Source: Liolophura sinensis | Taxonomy: Eukaryota > Mollusca > Polyplacophora > Chitonida > Chitonidae | Reading direction: 5' to 3' | NCBI RefSeq assembly: GCF_032854445.1 | Contig: NW_027018008.1 | Location: forward strand, 62,001 to 126,000 | Length of the DNA: 64,000 nt | In this document: positions 15,927-32,345 of the stretch, in pieces | Layout of the letters: each line of letters starts with the position of its first letter | Position numbering within the stretch: the stretch's first letter is position 1 | Position numbers and translations under genes: made by a program | The notes under the pieces: model-generated | Database searches by the model: none | Told to the model about the DNA's origin: nothing | The model's input: only the letters and a program-made list of their open reading frames with translations

Positions 15927-18900
15927 CAGTTACAAGGTGATTATTGTAATTACTATAATAGCACGTTCAGTTACAAAACACCCTTTGTAATTATTATAAT
16001 AGCATCTTCAGTTACAAGATAAACATTGTAATCATTATATTAGCACGTTTAGTTGAAACGTGAGGATTGTAATTGATATAATAGCATGTTCAGTTACAAG
16101 ATAAATATTTTAGTTATTGTAATGGCATGTTCATTTACAAGGTGAACATTGTAATCATTATAATAACATGTTTACTTACAAGATGATCATTGTAATCATC
16201 ATATTAGGACGTTCAGTTACAAGATGAACACTGTAATTATTATAATAGCATGTTCACTTACAAAATGAACATTGTAATTATTATAATATCATGCTTAGTT
16301 ACCAGATGAACATTGTTATCAGTATAATAGCATGTTCAGTAACAACATAAATATTGTAATCATTATAATAGCATGCTCAATTACAAGATGAACATTGTAA
16401 TCAGTATAATAGCATGCTCAGTTACAAAAATAACAATGTAATCATTATACTAGTATGCTCAGTTACAAGATGAACATTGTAATCATTATAATAACATGTT
16501 CAGTTACCAGAGAGAACGACGTTAAAACCCAAGCACTCACTCAGTTACCAGATGAACATTGTAATCATTATATTAGGATGTTCAGTTACAAGATGAACAT
16601 TGTAATCAATATAATAGCATATTCAGTTACAAAATGAACATTGTAATTATTGTAATGTTATGTTTAGTTACAAGATGAACATTGTTATCAGTATAATAGC
16701 ATGTTCAGTTACAACATGAACATTGTAATCATTATTATAGCATGCTCAATTACAAGATGAACATTGTAATCAGTAAAATAGCTTGCTCAAATACAAGATG
16801 AGCAATGTAATTATTATAATAGCATGCTCAATTAAAAGATAAAAATTGTAATCAGTATAATAGCATGCTCAGTTACAAAATGAACATTGTAATCATTATA
16901 CTAGTATGCCCAGTTACAAGATGAACATTGTTATCAGTATAATAGCATGTTCAGTTACAAGATGAACATTGTAATCATAATAACAGCATGGTCAGTTACA
17001 AGATGAACACTGTAATCATTGTAATAGCATGCTCAGTTACAAGATGAACATTGTAATCAATATTATAGCATATGTAGTTACAAGATGAACATTGTAATTA
17101 TTATAAAATAATCATCGGTTACAAGGTGAACATTGTAATCAGTATAAAAGCATGCTCAGTTGCAAAATGGACATTGTAATCATTACATTAGCATATTCAC
17201 TTACAAGATGAATATTGTAATTATTGTAATAACATCATCAGTTACAATATAAACATTGTATTCATTATATTAGCACGTTCAATTACAAGATGAATATTGT
17301 AATCATTATAAAAGAATGTTCAGTTACAAGGTGAACATTGTATCATTATAAAAACATGCTCAGATACAAGATGAACATTGTAATCATTATAATAAGCATG
17401 TTCAGTTACAAGGTGGACATTGTATTCAGTATCAAAGCATGCTCAGTTGGAAAATGGACATTGTATCATTACATTAGCATATTCAGTTACAAGATGAATA
17501 TTGTAATCATTATAATAACATCATCAATTACAAAATGAAGATTGTATTTATTATATTAGCACGTTCAATTACAAGATGAACATTGTAATCATTATAATAT
17601 CATGCTCAGTTGCAAGATGAAGATTGTAATCGACATAATAGCAATGTTCAGTTACAAGATGAACATTGTAATCATTGTAATAGCATGTTCGTTACAAAGT
17701 GAACATTGTAATCATTATAAAAACATCATCAGTTGCAAGGTGAACATTGTAATCAGTATAGAAGCATGCTCAGTTGCAAAATGGACATTGTAATCATTAC
17801 AATAGCATATTCAGTTACAAGATGAACATTGTAATCATTATATTAGCACGTTTAATTACAAGATGAACATTGTAATCATTATAAAAGCTTGTTCAGTTAC
17901 AAGATCAACATTGTAATCATTATAAAACATCATCAGTTACAAGGTGAACATTGTAATCAGTATAAAAGCTGCTCAGTTGCAAAATGGACATTGTAATTAT
18001 TACATTAGCATATTCACTACAAGGATGAACATTGTAATTATTATAATAACATCATCAGTTACAAAATGTACATTGTATTCATTATTTTAGCACGTTCAAT
18101 TACAAGATGAACATTGTAATCATTATAAAAGCATGTTCAGTTACAAGGTGAACATTGTAATCATTATAAAGACATGCTCAGTTACAAGATGAACATTGTA
18201 ATCATTATAATAGCATGTTCAGTTACAAGGTGGACATTGTAATCAGTATAAAAGCATGCTCAGTTGCAAAATGGACAGTGTAATCAGTACATTAGCATAT
18301 TCAGTTACAAGATGAATACCGTAATCATTATAATAACGTCATCAGTTACAAAATGAACATTGTATTTATTATATTACGACGTCCAATTACAAGATGAACA
18401 TTGTAGTCATTATAAAAATCATGCTCAGTTGCAAGATGAAGATTGTAATCGACATAATAGCATGTTCAGTTACAAGAGAACATTGTAATCATTGTAATAG
18501 CATGTTCAGTTACAAAGTGAACATTGTAATCCTTATAATTGCATGTTCAGTTACAAGATGAACATTGTAATCATTATAAAAACATCATCAGTTGCAAGGT
18601 GAACATTGTAATCAATATACAAGCATGCTCAGTTGCAAAATGGACATTGTAATCATTACAATAGCATATTCAGTTACAAGATGAACATTGTAATCATTAT
18701 AAAAATGGGCTCAGTTACAAGGTGAACATTGTAATCATTACAATAGCGTGTTCCGTTACAAGTTGAACATTGTAATCATTACAATAGCATGTTCAGTTAC
18801 TAGATTACCATTGTAATAATTTAATAGCGTGTTCAGTTACAAAATGAACATTGAAATCATTATATAGAATGTTCAGTGGCAAGATGAACATTATAATAAC

Positions 18901-21900
18901 CTAATACCGTGTTCATTACAAAATGAACATTAAAATATTAAAATAGCACGTTCAGTGACAAAATGATCATTAAAATTATTATAATATCATGCTCAGTTAC
19001 AAGGTGAACATTGTAATCATTATAATAGCGTCAACGGTTACAAGATGAACATTGTAAAAGTTAAAATAGCGTGTTCAGTTACAAAATGAACATTGAAATC
19101 ATTATAATAGAATGTTCAGTGGCAAGATAAACATTGTAATCATTATAATAGCATATTCAGTTACAAGATGAACATTATAATAACCTAATACCGTGTTCAT
19201 TTACAAAATGAACATTAAAAATTATTAAAATAGCACGTTCAGTGACAAAATGATCATTAAAATTATTTTAATAGCATGCTCAGTTACAAGGTGAACATTG
19301 TAATCATTATAATAGCGTCAACGGTTACAAGATGAACATTGTAAAAGTTAAAATAGCATGTTCAGTTACGAAGTGAACATTATAATCATTATAAAAGCAT
19401 GCTCAGTTGCAAGATAAACATTGTAATCATTATAATATCATTTTCAGTTACAAGATGAAAAATTGTAATCGACATAATAGCATGTTTAGTTGCATGATGA
19501 ACATTGTAATTAATGTATTAGCATGTTCAGTTACAAAGTAAACATTGTAATCATTATAATAGCCTTAACGGTTACAAAATCATCATTGTAATCAATATAA
19601 TAGCATGCTCAGTTACAAAATGAATATTGCAATCATTATATTAGCATATTTCATTAGAAGATGAACATTGTAATCATTATTATAGCATATGTAGTTACAA
19701 GATGAACACTGTAATCATTATAAAAAACATCATCAGTTACAAGGTGGACATTGTAATCAGTGTAAAAGCATGCCTCAGTTGCAAATTGGACATTGTAATC
19801 ATTACATTAGCATGTTCAGTTACAAGATGAACATTGTAATCATTATAATATCATGCTCAGTTGCAAGATGAAGATTGTAATCGGGATAATAGCATGTTCA
19901 GTTACAAGATGAACATTGTAATCATTGTAATAGCATGTTCAGTTACAAAGTGAACATTGTAATTAGTATACAAGCATGCTCAGTTGCAAAATGGACATTG
20001 TAATCATTACAATAGCATATTCAGTTACAAGATGAACATTGTAATCATTATAATAATGTGCTCCGTTACAAGGTGAACATTGGAATCATTACAATAGCGT
20101 GCTCAGTTACAAGATGATCATTGTAATCATTAAAAAAACATGCCCAGTTACAAGATGAACATTGTAAAAAGTATAATATCATGTTCAGTTACGAAGTGAA
20201 CATTGTAATCATTAGAAAAGCATGCTCAGTTGCAAGATAAGCATTGTAATCATTAAAATATCATTTTCAGTTAAAAGATGAAGATTGTAATCGACATAAT
20301 AGCATGTTCAGTCACAAGATAAACATTGTAATCATTGTAATAGAATGTTCAGTTACAAAGTAAACATTGTAATTATTATATTAGCGTCAACTGTTACAAA
20401 ATCATCATTGTAATCAATATAATACTAGGCTCAGTTACAAAATGAATATTGCAATTATTATATTAGCATATTTCATTACAAGATGAACATTGTAATCATT
20501 ATTATAGCATATGTAGTTACAAGATAAACATTGTAATCATTATAAAAACATCATCAGTTACAAGGTGAACATTGTAATCAGTATAAAAGCATACTCAGTT
20601 GCAAAATGGACATTGTAATCATTATAATCATATTCACTTACAAGATGAATATTGTAATCATTATAATAACATCATCAGTTACAAAATAAACATTGTATTC
20701 ATTATATTAGCACGTTCAATTACAAGATGAACATTGTAATCATTATAAAAGAATGTTTAGTTACAAGGTGAACATTGTAATCATTATAAAAACATGCTCA
20801 GTTACAAGATGAACATTGTAATCATTATAATAGCATGTTCAGTTACAAGGTGGACATTGTAATCAGTATAAAAGCATGCTCAGTTGGAAAATGGACATTG
20901 TAATCATTACATTAGCATATTCACTTACAAGATGAACATTGTAATTATTATAATAACATCATCAGTTACAAAATGAACATTGTATTCATTATATTAGCAC
21001 GTTAAACTACAAGATGAACATTGTAATCATTATAATATCATGCTCAGTTTCAAGATGAAGATTGTAATCGACATAATAGCATGCTCAGTTACAAGATGAA
21101 CATTGTAATCATTGTAATAGCATGTTCAGTTACAAAGTGAACATTGTAATCCTTATAATTGCATGTTCAGTTACAAGATGAACATTGTAATCATTATAAA
21201 AACATCATCAGTTGCAAGGTGAACATTGTTATCAGTATACAAGCATGCTCAGTTGCAAAATGGACAGTGTAATCATTATAATAGCATATTCAGTTACATA
21301 ATGAACATTGTAATCATTATAATAATGTGCTCAGTTACAAGGTGAACATTGTAATCATTACAATAGCGTGCTCAGTTACAAAGTAAACATTGTAATTATT
21401 ATAAAAACATCATCAGTTACAAGGTGAACATTGTAATCAGTATAAAAGCATGCTCAGTTGCAAAATGGACATTGTAATCATTACATTAGCATATTCACTT
21501 ACAAGATGAATATTGTAATCATTATAATTACATCATCAGTTATAAAATAAACATTGTATTCATTATATTAGCACGTTCAATTACAAGATGAACATTGTAA
21601 TCATTATAAAAGCATGTTTAGTTGCAAGGTGAACATTGTAATCATTATAAAAACATGCTCAGTTACAAGATTAACATTGAAGTCATTATAATAGCATGTT
21701 CAGTTACAAGGTGGACATTGTAATCAGTATTAAAGCATGCTCAGTTGGAAAATGGACATTATAATTATTATATTAGCATATTCAGTTACAAGATGAATAT
21801 TGTAATCATTATAATAACATCATCAGTTACAAAATGAACATTGTATTCATTATATTAGCACGTTCAATTACAAGATGAACATTGTAATCATTATAATATC

Positions 21901-22887
21901 ATGCTCAGTTGCAAGATGAAGATTGTAATCGACATAATAGCATGTTCAGTTACAAGATGAACATTGTAATCATTATAAAAACATCATCAGTTGCAAGGTG
22001 AACATTGTAATTAGAATACAAGCATGCTCAGTTGCAAAATGGACATTGTAATCATTACAATAGCATATTCAGGTACAAGATGAACATTGTAATCATTATA
22101 ATAATGTGCTCAGTTACAAGGTGAACATTGTAATCATTACAATAGCGTGCTCAGTTACAATATGAACATTGTAATCATTATAATAGCATGTTCAGTTACA
22201 GGATGAACGTTGTAATAATTTAATAGCGTGTTCAGTTACAAAATGAACATTGAAACCATTATAAGAGAATGTTCAGTGCCAAGATAAACATTGCAATCAT
22301 TATAATAGCGTGTTCAGTTACAAAATGAACATTAAAATTGTTATAATAGCACGTTCAGTGACAAGGTGAACATTTAAATCATTATAATAGCATGCTCAGT
22401 TACAAGGTGAACATTGTAATCATTATAATAGCGTCAACTGTTACAAAATCATCATTGTAATCAATATAATAGCATGCCTAGTTACAAAATGAATATTGCA
22501 ATCATTATATTAGCATTTTTCATTACAAGATGAACATTGTAATCATTATTATAGCATATGTATTTATAAGATGAGCATTGTAATCAGTATAAAAGCATGT
22601 TCTGTTGCAAAATGAACATTGTAATCATTATTTTAGCATGTTCAGTTACAAGATGAACATTGTAATCATTATAACAGCATGGTCAGTTACAAGATGAACA
22701 CTGTAATCATTGTAATAGCATGCTCAGTTACAAGATGAACATTGTAATCATTATAATAGCATATTCGGTTACAGGATGAACATTGCAATAACCTAATACC
22801 GTGTTCAGTTACAAAATGAACATTAAAACTATTATAATATCACTTTCAGTGACATGGTGAACATTGTAATCATTATAATAGCATGTT
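15927..22887 (+). repeat. Higher-order block III (6,961 bp)
   Basis: A close copy of block I at offset 15,926, with the relic at 16,512-16,541. Between about 17,393 and 19,773 it gains and loses single bases relative to every other copy (for example AATAAGCATG, GTATCATTAC, GTTCGTTAC, CATGCCTCAG). Outside that interval the 41-bp phase is as regular as elsewhere. Confidence 0.85.
16501..16552 (+). mobile_element. SINE-tail relic, copy 3
   Basis: Relic at 16,512-16,541 with identical flanks, at the same offset in block III as copy 1 has in block I. Confidence 0.8.
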
Positions 22888-25800
22888 CAGTTACAAGGTG
22901 ATTATTGTAATTACTATAATAGCACGTTCAGTTACAAAACACCCTTTGTAATTATTATAATAGCATCTTCAGTTACAAGATAAACATTGTAATCATTATA
23001 TTAGCACGTTTAGTTGAAACGTGAGGATTGTAATTGATATAATAGCATGTTCAGTTACAAGATAAATATTTTAGTTATTGTAATGGCATGTTCATTTACA
23101 AGGTGAACATTGTAATCATTATAATAACATGTTTACTTACAAGATGATCATTGTAATCATCATATTAGGACGTTCAGTTACAAGATGAACACTGTAATTA
23201 TTATAATAGCATGTTCACTTACAAAATGAACATTGTAATTATTATAATATCATGCTTAGTTACCAGATGAACATTGTTATCAGTATAATAGCATGTTCAG
23301 TAACAACATAAATATTGTAATCATTATAATAGCATGCTCAATTACAAGATGAACATTGTAATCAGTATAATAGCATGCTCAGTTACAAAAATAACAATGT
23401 AATCATTATACTAGTATGCTCAGTTACAAGATGAACATTGTAATCATTATAATAACATGTTCAGTTACCAGAGAGAACGACGTTAAAACCCAAGCACTCA
23501 CTCAGTTACCAGATGAACATTGTAATCATTATATTAGGATGTTCAGTTACAAGATGAACATTGTAATCAATATAATAGCATATTCAGTTACAAAATGAAC
23601 ATTGTAATTATTGTAATGTTATGTTTAGTTACAAGATGAACATTGTTATCAGTATAATAGCATGTTCAGTTACAACATTAACATTGTAATCATTATTATA
23701 GCATGCTCAATTACAAGATGAACATTGTAATCAGTAAAATAGCTTGCTCAAATACAAGATGAGCAATGTAATTATTATAATAGCATGCTCAATTAAAAGA
23801 TAAAAATTGTAATCAGTATAATAGCATGCTCAGTTACAAAATGAACATTGTAATCATTATACTAGTATGCCCAGTTACAAGATGAACATTGTTATCAGTA
23901 TAATAGCATGTTCAGTTACAAGATGAACATTGTAATCATAATAACAGCATGGTCAGTTACAAGATGAACACTGTAATCATTGTAATAGCATGCTCAGTTA
24001 CAAGATGAACATTGTAATCAATATTATAGCATATGTAGTTACAAGATGAACATTGTAATTATTATAAAATAATCATCGGTTACAAGGTGAACATTGTAAT
24101 CAGTATAAAAGCATGCTCAGTTGCAAAATGGACATTGTAATCATTACATTAGCATATTCACTTACAAGATGAATATTGTAATTATTGTAATAACATCATC
24201 AGTTACAATATAAACATTGTATTCATTATATTAGCACGTTCAATTACAAGATGAATATTGTAATCATTATAAAAGAATGTTCAGTTACAAAATGTACATT
24301 GTATTCATTATTTTAGCACGTTCAATTACAAGATGAACATTGTAATCGACATAATAGCATGTTCAGTTACAAGATGAACATTGTAATCATTGTAATAGCA
24401 TGTTCAGGTACAAAGTGAACATTGTAATCCTTATAATTGCATGTTCAGTTACAAGATGAACATTGTAATCATTATAAAAACATCATCAGTTGCAAGGTGA
24501 ACATTGTAATCAATATACAAGCATGCTCAGTTGCAAAATGGACATTGTAATCATTACAATAGCATATTCAGTTACAAGATGAACATTGTAATCATTATAA
24601 AAATGGGCTCAGTTACAAGGTGAACATTGTAATCATTACAATAGCGTGTTCAGTTACAAGTTGAACATTGTAATCATTACAATAGCATGTTCAGTTACTA
24701 GATTACCATTGTAATAATTTAATAGCGTGTTCAGTTACAAAATGAACATTGAAATAATTATAATAGAATGTTCAGTGGCAAGATGAACATTATAATAACC
24801 TAATACCGTGTTCATTTACAAAATGAACATTAAAATTATTAAAATAGCACGTTCAGTGACAAAATGATCATTAAAATGATTATAATATCATGCTCAGTTA
24901 CAAGGTGAACATTGTAATCATTATAATAGCGTCAACGGTTACAAGATGAACATTGTAAAAGTTAAAATAGCGTGTTCAGTTACAAAATGAACATTGAAAT
25001 CATTATAATAGAATGTTCAGCGGCAAGATAAACATTGTAATCATTATAATAGCATATTCAGTTACAAGATGAACATTATAATAACCTAATACCGTGTTCA
25101 TTTACAAAATGAACATTAAAATTATTAAAATAGCACGTTCAGTGACAAAATGATCATTAAAATTATTTTAATAGCATGCTCAGTTACAAGGTGAACATTG
25201 TAATCATTATAATAGCGTCAACGGTTACAAGATGAACATTGTAAAAATTAAAATAGCATGTTCAGTTACGAAGTGAACATTATAATCATTATAAAAGCAT
25301 GCTCATTTGCAAGATAAACATTGTAATCATTATAATATCATTTTCAGTTACAAGATGAAAATTGTAATCGACATAATAGCATGTTTAGTTGCATGATGAA
25401 CATTGTAATTATTGTATTAGCATGTTCAGTTACAAAGTAAACATTGTAATCATTATAATAGCCTTAACGGTTACAAAATCATCATTGTAATCAATATAAT
25501 AGCATGCTCAGTTACAAAATGAATATTGCAATCATTATATTAGCATATTTCATTAGAAGATGAACATTGTAATCATTATTATAGCATATGTAGTTACAAG
25601 ATGAACACTGTAATCATTATAAAAACATCATCAGTTACAAGGTGGACATTGTAATCAGTGTAAAAGCATGCTCAGTTGCAAAATGGACATTGTAATCATT
25701 ACATTACCATGTTCAGTTACAAGATGAACATTGTAATCATTATAATATCATGCTCAGTTGCAAGATGAAGATTGTAATCGGGATAATAGCATGTTCAGTT

Positions 25801-28800
25801 ACAAGATGAACATTGTAATCATTGTAATAGCATGTTCAGTTACAAAGTGAACATTGTAATTAGTATACAAGCATGCTCAGTTGCAAAATGGACATTGTAA
25901 TCATTACAATAGCATATTCAGTTACAAGATGAACATTGTAATCATTATAATAATGTGCTCCGTTACAAGGTGAACATTGGAATCATTACAATAGCGTGCT
26001 CAGTTACAAGATGATCATTGTAATCATTAAAAAAAACATGCCCAGTTACAAGATGAACATTGTAAAAAGTATAATATCATGTTCAGTTACGAAGTGAACA
26101 TTGTAATCATTAGAAAAGCATGCTCAGTTGCAAGATAAGCATTGTAATCATTAAAATATCATTTTCAGTTAAAAGATGAAGATTGTAATCGACATAATAG
26201 CATGTTCAGTCACAAGATAAACATTGTAATCATTGTAATAGAATGTTCAGTTACAAAGTAAACATTGTAATTATTATATTAGCGTCAACTGTTACAAAAT
26301 CATCATTGTAATCAATATAATACTATGCTCAGTTACAAAATGAATATTGCAATTATTATATTAGCATATTTCATTACAAGATGAACATTGTAATCATTAT
26401 TATAGCATATGTAGTTACAAGATAAACATTGTAATCATTATAAAAACATCATCAGTTACAAGGTGAACATTGTAATCAGTATAAAAGCATACTCAGTTGC
26501 AAAATGGACATTGTAATCATTATAATCATATTCACTTACAAGATGAATATTGTAATCATTATAATAACATCATCAGTTACAAAATAAACATTGTATTCAT
26601 TATATTAGCACGTTCAATTACAAGATGAACATTGTAATCATTATAAAAGCATGTTTAGTTGCAAGGTGAACATTGTAATCATTATAAAAACATGCTCAGT
26701 TACAAGATTAACATTGAAGTCATTATAATAGCATGTTCAGTTACAAGGTGGACATTGTAATCAGTATTAAAGCATGCTCAGTTGGAAAATGGACATTATA
26801 ATTATTACATTAGCATATTCAGTTACAAGATGAATATTGTAATCATTATAATAACATCATCAGTTACAAAATGAACATTGTATTCATTATATTAGCACGT
26901 TCAATTACAAGATGATCATTGTAATCATTATAATATTATGTTCAGTTGCAAGATGAATTTTGTAATCGACATAATAGCATGTTCAGTTACAAGATGAACA
27001 TTGTAATCATTGTAATAGCATGTTCAGTTACAAAGTCAACATTGTAATCCTTATAATTGCATGTTCAGTTACAAGATGAACATTGTAATCATTGTAATAG
27101 CATGTTCAGTTACAGGATGAACATTGTAATTATTTTAAAAACATCATCAGTTGCAAGGTGAACATTGTAATCAGTATACAAGCATGCTCAGTTGCAAAAT
27201 GGACATTGTAATCATTACAATAGCATATTCAGGTACAAGATGAACATTGTAATCATTATAATAATGTGCTCAGTTACAAGGTGAACATTGTAATCATTAC
27301 AATAGCGTGCTCAGTTACAATATGGACATTGTAATCATTACAATAGCATATTTAGGTACAAGATGAACATTGTAATCATTATAATAATGTGCTCAGTTAC
27401 AAGGTGAACATTGTAATCATTACAATAGCGTGCTCAGTTACAATATGAACAATGTAATCATTATAATAGCATGTTCAGTTACAGGATGAACATTGTAATA
27501 ATTTAATAGCGTGTTCAGTTACAAAATCAACATTGAAACCATTATAAGAGAATGTTCAGTGCCAAAATAAACATTGCAATCATTATAATAGCATATTCAG
27601 TTACAAGATGAACATTATAATAACCTAATACTGTGTTCAGTTACAAAATGAACATTAAAATTGTTATAATAGCACGTTCAGTGACAAGGTGAACATTTAA
27701 ATCATTATAATAGCATGCTCAGTTACAAGGTGAACATTGTAATCATTATAATAGCGTCAACTGTTACAAAATCATCATTGTAATCAATATAATAGCATGC
27801 CTAGTTACAAAATGAATATTGCAATTACTATATTAGCATATTTCATTACAAGATGAACATTGTAATCATTATTATAGCATATGTAGTTATAAGATGAGCA
27901 TTGTAATCAGTATAAAAGCATGTTCTGTTGCAAAATGAACATTGTAATCATTATTTTAGCATGTTCAGTTACAAGATGAACATTGTAATCATAATAACAG
28001 CATGGTCAGTTACAAGATGAACACTGTAATCATTGTAATAGCATGCTCAGTTACAAGATGAACATTGTAATCAATATTATAGCATATGTAGTTACAAGAT
28101 GAACATTGTAATTATTATAAAATAATCATCGGTTACAAGGTGAACATTGTAATCAGTATAAAAGCATGCTCAGTTGCAAAATGGACATTGTAATCATTAC
28201 ATTAGCATATTCACTTACAAGATGAATATTGTAATTATTGTAATAACATCATCAGTTACAATATAAACATTGTATTCATTATATTAGCACGTTCAATTAC
28301 AAGATGAATATTGTAATCATTATAAAAGAATGTTCAGTTACAAAATGTACATTGTATTCATTATTTTAGCACGTTCAATTACAAGATGAACATTGTAATC
28401 GACATAATAGCATGTTCAGTTACAAGATGAACATTGTAATCATTGTAATAGCATGTTCAGTTACAAAGTGAACATTGTAATCCTTATAATTGCATGTTCA
28501 GTTACAAGATGAACATTGTAATCATTATAAAAACATCATCAGTTGCAAGGTGAACATTGTAATCAATATACAAGCATGCTCAGTTGCAAAATGGACATTG
28601 TAATTATTACAATAGCATATTCAGTTACAAGATGAACATTGTAATCATTATAAAAATGGGCTCAGTTACAAGGTGAACATTGTAATCATTACAATAGCGT
28701 GTTCAGTTACAAGTTGAACATTGTAATCATTACAATAGCATGTTCAGTTACTAGATTACCATTGTAATAATTTAATAGCGTGTTCAGTTACAAAATGAAC

Positions 28801-31800
28801 ATTGAAATCATTATAATAGAATGTTCAGTGGCAAGATGAACATTATAATAACCTAATACCGTGTTCATTTACAAAATGAACATTAAAATTATTAAAATAG
28901 CACGTTCAGTGACAAAATGATCATTAAAATTATTATAATATCATGCTCAGTTACAAGGTGAACATTGTAATCATTATAATAGCGTCAACGGTTACAAGAT
29001 GAACATTGTAAAAGTTAAAATAGCATGTTCAGTTACGAAGTGAACATTATAATCATTATAAAAGCATGCTCAGTTGCAAGATAAACATTGTAATCATTAT
29101 AATATCATTTTCAGTTACAAGATGAAAATTGTAATCGACATAATAGCATGTTTAGTTGCATGATGAACATTGTAATTATTGTATTAGCATGTTCAGTTAC
29201 AAAGTAAACATTGTAATCATTATAATAGCCTTAACGGTTACAAAATCATCATTGTAATCAATATAATAGCATGCTCAGTTACAAAATGAATATTGCAATC
29301 ATTATATTAGCATATTTCATTAGAAGATGAACATTGTAATCATTATTATAGCATATGTAGTTACAAGATGAACACTGTAATCATTATAAAAACATCATCA
29401 GTTACAAGGTGGACATTGTAATCAGTGTAAAAGCATGCTCAGTTGCAAAATGGACATTGTAATCATTACATTACCATGTTCAGTTACAAGATGAACATTG
29501 TAATCATTATAATATCATGCTCAGTTGCAAGATGAAGATTGTAATCGGGATAATAGCATGTTCAGTTACAAGATGAACATTGTAATCATTGTAATAGCAT
29601 GTTCAGTTACAAAGTGAACATTGTAATTAGTATACAAGCATGCTCAGTTGCAAAATGGACATTGTAATCATTACAATAGCATATTCAGTTACAAGATGAA
29701 CATTGTAATAATTATAATAATGTGCTCCGTTACAAGGTGAACATTGGAATCATTACAATAGCGTGCTCAGTTACAAGATGATCATTGTAATCATTAAAAA
29801 AACATGCCCAGTTACAAGATGAACATTGTAAAAAGTATAATATCATGTTCAGTTACGAAGTGAACATTGTAATCATTAGAAAAGCATGCTCAGTTGCAAG
29901 ATAAGCATTGTAATCATTAAAATATCATTTTCAGTTAAAAGATGAAGATTGTAATCGACATAATAGCATGTTCAGTCACAAGATAAACATTGTAATCATT
30001 GTAATAGAATGTTCAGTTACAAAGTAAACATTGTAATTATTATATTAGCGTCAACTGTTACAAAATCATCATTGTAATCAATATAATACTATGCTCAGTT
30101 ACAAAATGAATATTGCAATTATTATATTAGCATATTTCATTACAAGATGAACATTGTAATCATTATTATAGCATATGTAGTTACAAGATAAACATTGTAA
30201 TCATTATAAAAACATCATCAGTTACAAGGTGAACATTGTAATCAGTATAAAAGCATACTCAGTTGCAAAATGGACATTGTAATCATTATAATCATATTCA
30301 CTTACAAGATGAATATTGTAATCATTATAATAACATCATCAGTTACAAACTAAAAATTGTATTCATTATATTAGCACGTTCAATTACAAGATGAACATTG
30401 TAATCATTATAAAAGAATGTTTAGTTACAAGGTGAACATTGTAATCATTATAAAAACATGCTCAGTTACAAGATGAACATTGTAATCATTATAATAGCAT
30501 GTTCAGTTACAAGGTGGACATTGTAATCAGTATAAAAGCATGCTCAGTTGGAAAATGGACATTGTAATCATTACATTAGCATATTCACTTACAAGATGAA
30601 CATTGTAATTATTATAATAACATCATCAGTTACAAAATGAACATTGTATTCATTATATTAGCACGTTAAACTACAAGATGAACATTGTAATCATTATAAT
30701 ATCATGCTCAGTTTCAAGATGAAGATTGTAATCGACATAATAGCATGTTCAGTTACAAGATGAACATTGTAATCATTGTAATAGCATGTTCAGTTACAAA
30801 GTGAACATTGTAATCCTTATAATTGCATGTTCAGTTACAAGATGAACATTGTAATCATTATAAAAACATCATCAGTTGCAAGGTGAACATTGTTATCAGT
30901 ATACAAGCATGCTCAGTTACATAATGAACATTGTAATCATTATAATAATGTGCTCAGTTACAAGGTGAACATTGTAATCATTACAATAGCGTGCTCAGTT
31001 ACAAAGTAAACATTGTAATTATTATAAAAACATCATCAGTTACAAGGTGAACATTGTAATCAGTATAAAAGCATGCTCAGTTGCAAAATGGACATTGTAA
31101 TCATTACATTAGCATATTCACTTACAAGATGAATATTGTAATCATTATAATAACATCATCAGTTATAAAATAAACATTGTATTCATTATATTAGCACGTT
31201 CAATTACAAGATGAACATTGTAATCATTATAAAAGCATGTTTAGTTGCAAGGTGAACATTGTAATCATTATAAAAACATGCTCAGTTACAAGATTAACAT
31301 TGAAGTCATTATAATAGCATGTTCAGTTACAAGGTGGACATTGTAATCAGTATTAAAGCATGCTCAGTTGGAAAATGGACATTATAATTATTACATTAGC
31401 ATATTCAGTTACAAGATGAATATTGTAATCATTATAATAACATCATCAGTTACAAAATGAACATTGTATTCATTATATTAGCACGTTCAATTACAAGATG
31501 ATCATTGTAATCATTATAATATTATGTTCAGTTGCAAGATGAATATTGTAATCGACATAATAGCATGTTCAGTTACAATATGAACAATGTAATCATTATA
31601 ATAGCATGTTCAGTTACAGGATGAACATTGTAATAATTTAATAGCGTGTTCAGTTACAAAATCAACATTGAAACCATTATAAGAGAATGTTCAGTGCCAA
31701 AATAAACATTGCAATCATTATAATAGCATATTCAGTTACAAGATGAACATTATAATAAACTAATACTGTGTTCAGTTACAAAATGAACATTAAAATTGTT

Positions 31801-32345
31801 ATAATAGCACGTTCAGTGACAAGGTGAACATTTAAATCATTATAATAGCATGCTCAGTTACAAGGTGAACATTGTAATCATTATAATAGCGTCAACTGTT
31901 ACAAAATCATCATTGTAATCAATATAATAGCATGCCTAGTTACAAAATGAATATTGCAATTACTATATTAGCATATTTCATTACAAGATGAACATTGTAA
32001 TCATTATTATAGCATATGTAGTTATAAGATGAGCATTGTAATCAGTATAAAAGCATGTTCTGTTGCAAAATGAACATTGTAATCATTATTTTAGCATGTT
32101 CAGTTACAAGATGAACATTGTAATCATAATAACAGCATGGTCAGTTACAAGATGAACACTGTAATCATTGTAATAGCATGCTCAGTTACAAGATGAACAT
32201 TGTAATCATTATAATAGCATATTCGGTTACAGGATGAACATTGCAATAACCTAATACCGTGTTCAGTTACAAAATGAACATTAAAACTATTATAATATCA
32301 CTTTCAGTGACATGGTGAACATTGTAATCATTATAATAGCATGTT
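22888..32345 (+). repeat. Higher-order block IV (9,458 bp), internally duplicated
   Basis: This block contains two sub-blocks. The marker ATAATCATCGGTTACAAGG occurs at about 24,070 and again 4,053 bp later, and both are followed by the same fused junction (a TGTACATTGTATTC monomer running into TGTAATCGACATAATAGC) seen at 24,285-24,355 and 28,338-28,408. The two sub-blocks are not identical: the second lacks a roughly 290-bp stretch present near 24,970-25,260 and carries extra monomers around 30,410-31,220. The relic occurs once, at 23,473-23,502. Confidence 0.8.
23462..23513 (+). mobile_element. SINE-tail relic, copy 4
   Basis: Relic at 23,473-23,502 with identical flanks, in block IV. The second sub-block of block IV lacks it. 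Confidence 0.8.
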
